Assembly (NCBI RefSeq): GCF_028389875.1
Contig: NC_084666.1
Span: 66,162,422 to 66,226,421 of the forward strand
Source of the DNA: Rhea pennata
Taxonomy: Eukaryota > Chordata > Aves > Rheiformes > Rheidae
Direction of reading: 5' to 3'
DNA length: 64,000 bases
The notes under the pieces are model-generated. The model did no database searches. It was given only the letters and a program-made list of their open reading frames with translations, and had not been told where the DNA came from. Shown here in pieces: positions 25,886 through 35,893 of this stretch. The position numbers were made by a program, and so were the translations under genes. Within the stretch, counting starts at the first letter, position 1, and each line of letters starts with the position of its first letter.

Positions 25886-28800
25886 CAATGGGAATGGGAA
25901 TGGAAACCAGAAAGGCAAAGGCAGGTACTACAAAAAAATTCTACCAGAAGAAAGGGAATGTATATGGTGCTGCAAGGTACAGTCTGCAATATTAAAAGGA
26001 AACATGCTGTTATAAAACTTCTTTGAAACATTGTTCTGGGTACTTCAGAAACGAGGGAGAGGGGAATTAAAAATCGTGAATAAAAGGAGAGAAAGGAAGA
26101 AAGGAAGACAAAAGAGGAAAATTTTGAGGGCAGAAAAATGGAAGGACACGGACCAAGTTAGGAAGAATCATTCCCCACTGCATATTCTCCAACTGAGCCC
26201 ATGAATATGCAAGTGAATATCTGAGAAAACATTATTACTGACACAGATTCCCTTCCACAGCATATTTGTATGGCCATGTGTATGAATAATTGCATTAGTA
26301 AGGCGATAAGTCTGGTTCCCATATTTTACATGCATCTATATTTTATCTGTGGCCATGCTTTGCACTCTAATTATATGGTGCTGGAAACACGTATTTGTCT
26401 TGCTTCTTTCCAGCATGAACAAGACCTTTTTTCCAGCTGACCCAATGCCTAGAAGAAATTAGAGCGAGAATAAAAGGCATCAAGCTAAGTCTGGACAGGA
26501 CGTGGCAAAAAGAAAGTAGTTTAGGGAACTGATCGAGATCGTGAGCCATTGCTTGGGTCATCTGCCACATGGAAGGTCTCAGAGTACTGGCAGTTTGTGT
26601 AGCTGCATAGCAACATTCGCTTTCTTCTCTCTCATCTCCTGCCCTTTTCTTTGCGATGCAAGCCTAGCTAACGGAGCTGAAGATGGGTGAACACATAAAC
26701 AAGAAAACACAGCTACATCCCCTGGCATCCTGCATCCTGCCTGGGGAGAACAAGACGCGAGCACGTGGTGCTAGCGCTCTATCTGGCTCTCGCATTCGGC
26801 ACTAGCCACAGCATCAGGGCTGCTCCTGACTTGCAAGTCTCCAGGGACTGACTGACTGCAACACTGTCCTTTCTCCAGACCCTTTTCTGGGATAGCTGTG
26901 ATCACCTCTCTGACAGCTAATATAGTTAAGTGGAAAGTTCTTGAGAATCTGGCCAAGTGTGTGCCTCCTGAGTTCCTCCGGATTTTGGAAGCGTCACCTA
27001 TCCTGCTTTGAGATCAGAATAAGCCCTTGCTAATATTTAACTCAGGGCAAATGGATCTTTGAAGATATCTTGTAACAAGGATGAATTCAGTACTAAGCAG
27101 AAGGCTAGCTCTTTAGTACTTAAATATCACTTAAGCCTTATCTGAAGACTTAAATGAGACTTATTTGGTATATGATCTTGGTCTGGCCTCGGCACAAGGG
27201 TGATTTTCACCCAAGATGAAATACTGAGGGGCTGACAACATCCTTTGGAAGACAACCAGCAAGAAGTCATTACTCTTGGGATAGCAGTGAACTCCAGGAG
27301 AGTCAGAGAAATATTTCCTTCTTAGGCAGAAGGCAGTGTCATATGAAGTGACTAATACAAGTGCTAGGTTTATGGGCAATGCTAAGATAGTGAGAATAAC
27401 TGAAAGATATTTTGCTTACACTCAATAAGCAACATCTTCACAGTTTTGAATAATGTTAATGTCTGCTCCTTACTTATGGTTTAAATTGTTTTCACAAACC
27501 ATTAAAGTCAAAATGATGAAACTGCACCATCCTGTAGGGCACATCTATTTATACAGTGGATGTGCCCTCTACCAATAAGGATATTTTAAAAGGAAAATAT
27601 ATTATCCAAGTGTTTTTCAGCTGCATTCTGCAGTCCTGTGCACTTGACTATAATCATAGAGAGCTATACCAGCCTCTGGGTAACATTTTTTAGCAATTTG
27701 GAAAAGATTTATGTGTGTGTTGCTGTGCTAAATGCCATTCTTTGAGTAAGCACAGAGCACTGAAACTTTCTTTTGAGGAGTGAAGGAGGGGGAGGTAAAA
27801 TGAGAGCAGCTTATACAAAACTTGAGAAGCTGAAAAGCAATTTTATTAAAATTTGACTGAAAGAGTGTTCTCTGGCATGCCTGAAGTTGACGTTTTCAAA
27901 TTACATAGGTGCATGCAGGGGAGGAGGAAGTTTGGTTTGTTTTTCTGTTGATTTTTTAAGACTATTAATACCTGATCCTGCAAGCAACCAGTAGAGCACT
28001 GCACTGGTTTAAGGGAGGGAGGCCTTCTGCAGCTGGCAGGGGACTGCTACAGTGAGGGAGTCCCTTTACAGCTGTTTCTTGAGACTGCAGCCTTGAATTT
28101 GCAATGTTAGTTGAGAATGTTTCTAGTCATTTAGAAACCTGGTTCTTCCTTACATATGGCTGCTCTTCATCACCCTGGGAATATAAAATGGATTTTAAGT
28201 GAGCTTAAGTGTAACTTATGACCATTAGAAAGCACTTCTGTATCCTGCAGCAATTTAAAGCCTTGGGGTAAGTGAGAATCTGGATCCTCAATGTATAAAT
28301 TATGGCCAATCTGACTGAAAATTAATTGAAGTTTTTTAATTGTATAATGCTACCGCTAAACCAACCTGAATAAGTTGGTTATGTTCAATTCAATATAGCA
28401 ATTATATTCATTAGAGCTCCTTAAGCTGTATGGTAATCTCCAGGTTTCAATGTTTTGCTTTGTAAATATTTGAGCATTTTACAGATACAGATTCAGAGAT
28501 CGGGTTGTTCTGTCCTTTTCACCATTACAAAGTTCCTGGGAAAAGACTTAGCACATGAGATCAGTACAGAAAATATGTTCTAGTCCATTGTTCCGTTTCA
28601 TATTCACTCTGCTACTTTAAATAATACATCACAGGACACTTTATAGTCAGAGTTTTTGGCAATTAAATTAAACTTTTCAGTGTTTGTTCCTTGGGTATTA
28701 ACTTATTTTGATTAATCATCTCACCCCTAATGCCAGTTATGGTCTGTTTGTTACCACTGAGCCCTCGGTTGGCACTGATGGCACTTGAATAAATCATTTC

Positions 28801-31673
28801 TTCCAGGCTGTGTTCCATGCAGCTTACCTTTAAAGTAGCAGGAATTTAATCTATACTCCTTTCTGGTTATCAAGGCAGCAAAAATACATAATAATTCTTG
28901 GCATCTTTATGAAAACAAATAAGTCAAAAATAATTGAACATGTTTCTCTTTGTTCTTGTGTCTCTGACAACAGCACTGTGCCTGAAAAAGGAGGCAGAAA
29001 AACACTGCGGGTATTAAACATATTGAGTATCCCATTTTATTTCAGAATCTCTTCAGCTGCTCCTATCACTAGTAGTTTTTATACTACATCAGAGTTAATC
29101 TAGCCATATAGTAAATACTCGCAATACAAAATCAACATATATTTTGTTGTTTTGCTATTCTTATTTCCTTTAAATATTGTTCCTTTCTCTCTGAACAGAC
29201 ACCGTCTGTCATCATGATTGCTACTGAGAGAACATCTTAAAAGAGGAAAGTTTTTCTTCCATTGCTTTTTTTGATTTATATTTGCTGAAAGATTTTAATA
29301 TTCACTGGCATAATATTGCAAAGCCCCTTGTGAAATCCTGTATTCTGTAGTCTCCCATTAAGAGCAATGTCTAATTAAGAACCAAAGCCTGCAGGATGAA
29401 CTCTCTGGGAGCAAATGACTAATTCTTGATGGCAGAACTGTGGTTTTAGTCCATTGCCAGCATCTTGAGAACGGGTCGATGTTGGAAGCTGCTCCCAGGG
29501 GTCCTTCCGAGCTGTTTCGCGAAGCACAGGCATGGGCAAAGCAGAGTAGGCAGATGCTCCCACTCACCGAGGCAGAGAGGCTTGTGGATGTGCAGACCAG
29601 TAGGGGGAGATGAGGGGATGTCTTTCCACTTTTGGGAACCCTTGGCACTGCTGCCTGCCTTAAATACATCAATTCCTTCTGCACTGAGGCCTTCTGACTG
29701 CACAAACTTGCAGTGTTTAATTAAAGCTAGCATTTTAAACACTTTTAGGCAAACCAGTGCAGTGCTCTACTGGATACATAGGCTGAATTTAACCTGTGGC
29801 TTGCACCAGTGAATTTATAGGGACAAGCTACTCCTGCAGGTCCACTTTTAAACTGATGCAAATTTGTCCTCGCTGTTGGGTTTGCCTGGGCTGCTGGCCC
29901 TGCAGCTGGACGCAGTAGGGCTCCTTGGCAACTGGGGTCATGGCCCAGCTGTGCAGGAGCTAAGGCTTGGCTAATTTCCTCTAACAGCAGATGTGTCAGG
30001 CAGCACCACCAGTTGCTCTTGGCAGTCTGCTTTGCCATTTGGCTGTAGTTTTGCTTCTCTCTCTTGCTTTTCATTCTTGTTTGCTTAGTCTTGATCTCTG
30101 GATCCTGTCTCCTTTGTGTTAGGTTCCTGCACCTCGCCTCGTTCCAGCCTGACTCACCTTATAAAAGGGACTCTTTGGTTTCCAAACTTTTCACTCTATG
30201 GCTTTCTGACTATGCTTTTCAGTTTGATATGACTCTTTGTGGCTTCAGTGTCTTGACTTCTTTTGGCTTCAGTACTTGGCTCCAAACTTAATTCTAACTT
30301 TCCCTTCGACTTTAGGTCTAGTAAGGTAGGTAGTTTGGTGAAAGTGCTTGTCCCTTACAAGATCTGAAACTGCAGTGTGGGAAACCCACAGTACCTGATT
30401 TCTCGGTGGTATTGGAAAGGGGGCAGATCTGGAAGCCCCTTGCATGATTGCTCGTGAGCCTGTGTGCTCCTTGCGGCTGCTGACATGAGTCATAGGTCAG
30501 TTTTAACTTGATGTCTTAACCTGAGTGCAGATATTCCTGTGCAGCCTTAGGTGACCACAGTTACTCTTCTTTTGTACTGAAACTTATTGTAAGCAAGCCA
30601 GTCTTCTTGTAGGGGGTATCACTTTTTCTAAGGTGCAAGGTTTTTTTCTTGCACTTGTGTACTTTTCAAATACTATCTGTTGACTCTTTTTAAGTATCAG
30701 TCAAGCTCTGTATTACTGTGCATGGCACCACTTGTTACTGTTTTCCATATTGATTCCAGATCTGGGAATTTGGAATTAAGCTGCATTTCGTCTCTGGCAT
30801 TCCTGATGCCATTGCTTTCATCTTATTATAACACAATCCATTTTGGTATCATCCTCCCAATGACTCTGCAGAATTATCTATTTTTCTTTGTTTTTTTTAA
30901 ACCAAGCAGAGTATCATTAACAGTGTAATCTGCTTCAGTAATTCTGCTGAAAACTTCAGGACCAAATCCAGAACCTGTATAAATAGCTGAAGCAAATGCC
31001 AAACAGCTGCGTACAAGGGAAAAATCTGCAAAACTCTAGAGAGGCTGACCATGCAACAGGTTAAGTGCCAGCAGCAGATGCATGAAGACCTCACATGGGG
31101 AAGCAAGAGAACACATTTGGTGATGGATTATATGGCTGTGTTTTCCCATTTGAACTTTCTATCCCATTGCAAGTGTAAGCAGAAAGTGTTCCAATGATGC
31201 AAGGAAGTGTTATTTACTGCAGGCTCTTTATCTGGCTCCCTCTTGTGTACTGAGGTAGAATAAGTGCAGGAAACATTTTGTCAGGAAAATCCGCAGATGA
31301 TGCCCCTTGCCCTTGACAAGGGCAGTTTAAATTGGTGTGCGGTGCTTTGCATAGGCTCTCTACACTGGAGCGAATTTCTGCTCTTAGGCTCTGGATATGA
31401 TGGAACCAAATGGCATGTGCAGAACTGATAAATTATTTGGCTTTCCAATATTAGTGTACGGTGCTCTTGATGAATCAACGAGCTGTTCTCAATTCTGCTT
31501 GCCTTCACTTGCAATCAGATTTATTTTTGTCTGATGTAGATGAATTTAAGTCTTTTGGAAGTTTCAGGTCCTTGTGGTCAGCACTGTGAATTTCAGTCTT
31601 GGGTTGTAATAGAGTATCTATTGCATTACTGAGCCTCTCTCAAGAAGCACTATTGGCATAGGATAATATGTGG

Positions 31674-31698
31674 CATAGTTGTCTTGTAGACAACTATG
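31674..31698. repeat. Perfect 10-bp inverted repeat, 5-base loop
   Basis: CATAGTTGTC at 31674-31683, loop TTGTA, then the exact complement GACAACTATG at 31689-31698. It is similar in size to the hairpin at 24160 but unrelated in sequence. Confidence 0.85.
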
Positions 31699-31890
31699 TT
31701 ATAGACATTATGATCTATGCGGTAGACTTAGATACACAGATGTTAAGAAGCCTCACTAACTTTTGTTTTGAAAGGAAGTAAACTGAAACAACTACAAATC
31801 TCTCTTTAAAGAAAAATTGGGGAAATAATCAGCTAAGACAGCACCAATATCCAGACTAACCTCATTGCACATATTTTCCATGCAGCCATC

Positions 31891-31940
31891 ATGAACCATC
31901 ATACTCAAGATGGCTACATAATGAGCCATCATACTCAGGA
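31891..31940. repeat. Imperfect direct repeat, 30-bp period
   Basis: A 20-base word around CCATCATACTCA occurs at 31891-31910 and at 31921-31940 with two differences. A partial third copy of CCATCAT lies just upstream at 31886. Confidence 0.75.
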
Positions 31941-34580
31941 GCACTCTCAAACTTGCCTTTAATTCCAAGATACTGTCAAACTTACATTAATTTTATGTGA
32001 AGCCAGAACTTCCAGGGGCTAAAAGCATGCAGGACAGACTCCCTGTAGTTATAGCAATCTTTCTTCTAATAATAATAGTTAAAATTTAAAATGCTATTTC
32101 TTATAATCAATACATCTAAACAGTACTTAATTGGCTGAGTCACTGTGCAAACATATGGTTACATTTCTAGAGAATAATCTTCACCTTGCTGTGAAATAAA
32201 GTCTGGACAACTTGATCACTATTTTTTCGTGGGACCTATGGCAAAGCTTGGAATCTGTTAGTCTGTGCATTTTTATGAAATACTGACTTAAAATGACTGT
32301 CTTCTCATTTTATGGGCATTTATTCCTCCTTCCATTTCAGCTGGATGCTGTTGCTTTCTGAAGATGCTATGTGCTTAAAAGAATTGTCATGTTTTAGCTA
32401 AAATGGAAAACAATCACTCATCTGAAGCAAAGAGCTGGGGGCTTATTTTACACTTTAAACAATTCTCTCACCTCTCCCTTAAGCCCCTAGTTCTCATAGA
32501 CCCTGTCTCCAAAATCTGTGATCAGAAGCAATGCTCTTCAGAAGATCAGAGCTTCCAATTTATCATGCTGGGCACATGTTCCACCAGGAGATGAAATGAC
32601 TAATGATGCTACTAAGGATTTGTGATTCAAGAAGTCAAATGTGTTAGATTTTTCCCAGAAATCCACAGACTGTGTTCTTTCCATTCAAAGAGGTGATCTT
32701 CATTTTCTCCTCTTACTGTTAAGTGAGAAAAAGGAATCTAACTGGATTCAGATCCCATGCAAAAGAGATTGCTCTATGGGAAAAAAGAGGTCTTTGTGAG
32801 AAAAAGCTGTTGTGCCACCTGTGCAGATGGAGGAAAAGTACAGATTTAAGTAGTAAGGAATAGTTATTTCACAACCTTTACTACTAGCATAGATCTGAAA
32901 TAAAGAATTTTTCTATTCTATCATTATTACAAGAAACAAAGGAGGAGGAGTTCTATGATATTCCTCTTCATCCTTTCCCCTTCTCACAGCAAGGATAAGG
33001 AATTTGCAAATGCTACTGAAACAAATCATGAGGTCAAGATTGCACCACACCATGATAGAGCAGTCATGAGGTCTTATTCCTGTGATCTCGGCCATTTTGA
33101 TCTTGAAAAAATGGGATGATATTTGGCATTAGTCTTAAGAAAAGGTCTTTGTCTTAAGAAAAGATATTCTGAAAACTTCTAAAGAAAAAATTACCTGAAA
33201 TGGGGATTCTACCTTGGAAAGGAAGACTAAATGCATAAACAAGACCCTCCACAAGATAAAATGCAAGAACTACTTAACCTGGTTAGTGTTTTGTGATTAC
33301 AAATTTAGAAGCAAAGAAGGATGGTTTTATAAAATGTCCTAAGGTGCAACTTCCAGAATTACTACAAACATGCTGGAGTTATAACACTGAATGTCCTTAT
33401 ATATCAGCAACAATAATCATTCTTTCTTGCTAAAAGGTCAGAGCTAAAGTCTTGTCCTGTGACTAATGGGGGAACAAACGCAAGCCCGAGAGACCCGGAG
33501 TCTCTATTATTGCAGCCTATCAAGAATCCAGATGACTCATGCAAACAGCCTGCAGTCACAGAAGAACAGATCCAAACTGGTCCTCCGTGTCTCATGAAGC
33601 TGTGGCCCATAAGGTGTTTGCAATACCTGAATTGACTGGCCATACCGCATTCCTAACACGCTGCTTCTCCTTCCCTGTCCGAGCACCAAGTGCCGCTAAA
33701 CAGTGCCTCCCGGCAGCAGCCTTACTGCTTCAGTTAAATACCCTAACATATAGGGAGTCTTACATATACTTGTCATGGGCTCCCAAATTTATTTGGGCAT
33801 ATGTAAAACACCATGTTTGAGCACCAGCTTTGTTTTCTGTTTTTGTGTTACCGTCAAGCATAGGAATCTCTGTTGGGAATTCAGTTTTGCTTCCCAACTA
33901 GCTCATGGGGCAGGAGGATGGTTGCACCACGACTGTCTGGATGAGCTGAAAACTCGTGCTGCTGTACTGAACGGCCGTCCCATATAACGTCTTCTCACGT
34001 TCAGAGAAAATACCGCAAGGACAGCCAGAAAATAGTCCTTTAAAAATGTCAGGCAAATCAAAGCCAAGAGTGTGTGTCATAACTACATTATTTCCTTTGT
34101 GTTTTTAACTATAATATCTGCACAACAAGCAACTTGTCCATCAGCCTGGAGGGAAATGGGAAGCTAGGCAAGGTGTCTTGACTCTTGGCTTGTCAACACA
34201 AAAGTTATTCAACAACAACTCTGCGAACATCCCTCCTCTTAGAAGAGGTGTGCCCTCTTCCTCTCCGATCGAACTCACGGAGTGTTAAACTGGACCGGAG
34301 CAGCTCGCCCTTGTTCTGGAAACTAGTCACGAAACTGGCCAGGGACAGCTGGCTCCTCCCGGACAGCCGCGAGCGCAAAGGAGCCCTGACCGACATCCAC
34401 GCTGTCCGCGACGGCGGGGCCCCCGTGGCAGATGTAATCTGCTTTCCCCATCCCGAGAGAGGCGCCGAGCCCAGCTGCCCCCCGGCAGGCGGCGGCGCGG
34501 CGAGGCCGGGCCGGGGGAGACCCCCGCCAGGCCTCCGCGGCGGCATCGCCTCGACGGAGCCCAGCTCCCGTCAGGAGCAG

Positions 34581-34655
34581 CGCAGCGCAGCGCAGCGCAG
34601 CGCAGCGCAGCGCAGCGCAGCGCAGCGCAGCGCAGCGCAGCGCAGCGCAGCGCAG
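34581..34655 (+). repeat. (CGCAG)15 pentanucleotide array
   Basis: Fifteen perfect CGCAG units, 75 bases, begin about 90 bases upstream of the nearest CCAAT box. The array is CpG-containing and could be methylation- and length-variable. An open frame reading AQRSA repeatedly through it is a repeat artefact. Confidence 0.97.
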
Positions 34656-34663
34656 CGCTGCCC

Positions 34664-34699
34664 GGCCCCGGCCCCGGCCCCGGCCCCGGCCCCGGCCCC
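34664..34699 (+). repeat. (GGCCCC)6 hexanucleotide array
   Basis: Six perfect GGCCCC units, which are GGGGCC on the minus strand, lie between the CGCAG array and the CCAAT/GC-box promoter. This is the same hexamer that expands in human C9orf72, here at low copy number and on the template strand of PPP3CA. Confidence 0.97.
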
Positions 34700-34744
34700 G
34701 CGCACCTGGGCGGCGCTGCGGCGGGCGGGAGGCCGCTACCTGAC

Positions 34745-34815
34745 AGTGATTGGCAGCGCGGCGCCAGCCAATGGCGTGGCGGGGGCGGGGCGCGGAGCCG
34801 GCGGGGCGGGGGGCT
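34745..34815 (+). promoter_or_regulatory. Core promoter with paired CCAAT boxes and GC boxes
   Basis: An inverted CCAAT box (ATTGG) at 34749-34753 and a direct CCAAT at 34768-34772 are followed by Sp1-type GC boxes GGGGGCGGGGC at 34781-34791 and GCGGGGCGGGG at 34801-34811. No TATA box is apparent. This is the expected architecture of a CpG-island promoter for a widely expressed gene. The start site is inferred to lie within roughly 50 bases downstream. Confidence 0.7.
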
Positions 34816-34917
34816 GCGCCGCGGAGCGTGTGCAGCGCGGCGGGGCCGCGGCCGGTGCCGGTGCCCGGAGCCGGAGCGAGTGAGGGGAGAGACCCTGCGG
34901 GGGGAGGGGGGGACGGA

Positions 34918-34946
34918 GCTAGGGCTAGGGCTAGGGCTAGGGCTAG
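34918..34946 (+). repeat. (GCTAGG)n array forming a GGGCTA G-quadruplex motif
   Basis: Four GGG tracts at 34922, 34928, 34934 and 34940 are each separated by CTA. This fits the canonical G3-N3 quadruplex pattern and is one base different per unit from the vertebrate telomere repeat. It lies on the sense strand in the inferred 5'UTR, so both DNA and RNA quadruplexes are possible. Confidence 0.9.
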
Positions 34947-35218
34947 TGCGGCGGCGGCAGCAGCTGCGGGAGGAGCCGGAGCAGCCAGCGCTGCGCTGTG
35001 GAGGAAGGAAGCGCAGGGCTGCTGCGTTTGCAACCTGGTTGTTACTGCTTTTCGGTTTATTTATTTATTTTTTTGCCACCGCTTTTTGACAGTTGTTTGT
35101 CGCCGTTGTTATTGTTTTTTTATTTATATTTATTTTTTTTTGATTGCGGGGGGAAAAAGCGAGCGATCTGACGATCTGAAACAACTGAGAGGCGTGATTG
35201 AAAGCAAGAAATAATTAA

Positions 35219-35277
35219 CTGGAGGAGGAAGAGGAGGAGGAGGAGGAGGACGGGGGTGGAGGAAGAAGAAGGAGGAA
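35219..35277 (+). repeat. GGA-rich purine tract in 5'UTR
   Basis: Tandem GGA/GAG trinucleotides with AAGAAG variants form an almost pure purine tract. GGA repeats can also form quadruplex-like structures and bind SR-type proteins in RNA. Confidence 0.85.
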
Positions 35278-35438
35278 AGCAGAGCGCGGCAGAGCGGCGC
35301 AGAGCGAGCGGCAGCGGGACGCGGTAACTTTGGCCACAGCGGAGGCGCCGGAGCCCCGGACTGCAGCAGCGGCCGCCGCCTCAGCCCTGTGCCTGCCCTG
35401 CGCGAGGGAGAGCCCTGCCGCCTCCCCGGCCGCCGGAC

Positions 35439-35496
35439 ATGTCGGAGCATAAGGCCATTGATCCTAAGTTATCGACGACGGACAGGGTGGTGAAAG
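35439..35496 (+). CDS. PPP3CA: Calcineurin A alpha (PPP3CA), first coding exon, partial
   Basis: The exon encodes MSEHKAIDPKLSTTDRVVK and the first base of the next codon. This matches the N-terminus I know for vertebrate PPP3CA (MSEPKAIDPKLSTTDRVVK) except for His instead of Pro at residue 4. PPP3CA is the catalytic subunit of calcineurin, the Ca2+/calmodulin-dependent serine/threonine phosphatase that dephosphorylates NFAT and other substrates in the cytosol. Only the short N-terminal extension is here; the metal-binding phosphatase core, the calcineurin B and calmodulin sites and the autoinhibitory helix lie in later exons outside the window. The exon ends GTGGTGAAAG before a GTGGGT donor, leaving phase 1, consistent with the known next codon for Ala. 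The ATG has G at -3 but T at +4, a moderate context. It is preceded by a CpG-island promoter and followed by a long intron. Confidence 0.93.
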
Positions 35497-35500
35497 GTGG

Positions 35501-35540
35501 GTGCCGTGCCGTTCCGTGCCGTGCCGTGCCGCGCCGCGCC
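35501..35540 (+). repeat. GTGCC-type pentanucleotide array next to splice donor
   Basis: Eight pentamers in register, GTGCC, GTGCC, GTTCC, then three GTGCC and two GCGCC, begin four bases after the intron starts. They may fold or form an R-loop near the donor. Confidence 0.93.
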
Positions 35541-35624
35541 GGCCCCCTCCTCACCGCGTCGTGCCGCCGCGGCCCCTGCCCTCCCCCGCCCCGGCAGGTA
35601 CCGCCGGGCTGTGCGGTTCCCGGC

Positions 35625-35720
35625 GGTCGTTGGCGCGGGGCCGTTGGCGGTCGTTGGCGCGGGGCCGTTGGCGGTCGTTGGCGCGGGGCCGTTGGCGGTC
35701 GTTGGCGCGGGGCCGTTGGC
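35625..35720 (+). repeat. 24-bp minisatellite, four copies
   Basis: Four consecutive identical 24-base units, each beginning GGTCGTTGGCGCGG and ending GGCCGTTGGC, lie at 35625, 35649, 35673 and 35697. Perfect identity suggests recent expansion. The open frames through it on both strands are repeat artefacts. Confidence 0.97.
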
Positions 35721-35878
35721 GGCGGCTCGCGCCGCGGCGGTTGGAGGCGCGCGGCCGCGGCGGGCGGCTCGGCGCGGAGGCTCGCGCCGAGGCCCCGGTG
35801 GACGGTTTGCTCCTTCCCTCGCCGCCTTCCCTGCCTGCCCGACGCTACATTGCAGCATTTTCCCCCCCCACCCCCCTC

Positions 35879-35893
35879 CACACACACACACAC
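35879..35893. repeat. Short CA run in C-rich intronic sequence
   Basis: About seven CA units following a C-rich stretch. Confidence 0.8.

Larger units (their letters stand above)
24656..34229. other. Upstream intergenic region, right part
   Basis: No supported gene. It holds an AT-rich block at 25020-25115, the GAAAGG purine array at 25773-25885, a perfect hairpin at 31674-31698 and an imperfect 30-bp-period duplication at 31891-31940. The minus-strand frames of 98-115 codons near 29.4-30.1 kb lie in locally GC-richer sequence and carry no motif I recognise. Confidence 0.55.
34830..35438 (+). other. PPP3CA: PPP3CA 5' untranslated region (start approximate)
   Basis: About 600 bases between the inferred start region and the ATG. 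It is modular: a G-rich first part (G6-A-G7 at 34899-34912, then the GGGCTA array), a U-rich part (35055-35145) with ATTT repeats, a GGA-rich purine part (35219-35277) and a GC-rich final part. I see no ATG from about 34830 until the initiator at 35439, so scanning ribosomes would meet no upstream start, although structure could restrain them. The 5' boundary is a guess from promoter elements; no internal splice was assumed. Confidence 0.6.

Noticed and set aside
25712..26031. Open frames of about 100 codons on both strands (RERERE, KGKGKG, SLSLSL)
   Set aside because: Direct translation of the GGGAAA purine array.
1..34000. Divergent upstream neighbour (BANK1 in mammals)
   Set aside because: No exon resembling BANK1 was recognised on the minus strand; the gene probably starts beyond the left edge.
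34185..35033. Long overlapping open frames of 232 (+) and 236 (-) codons upstream of and across the promoter
   Set aside because: They read through the CGCAG and GGCCCC arrays (AQRSA, APAPAP), occur on both strands and carry no domain.
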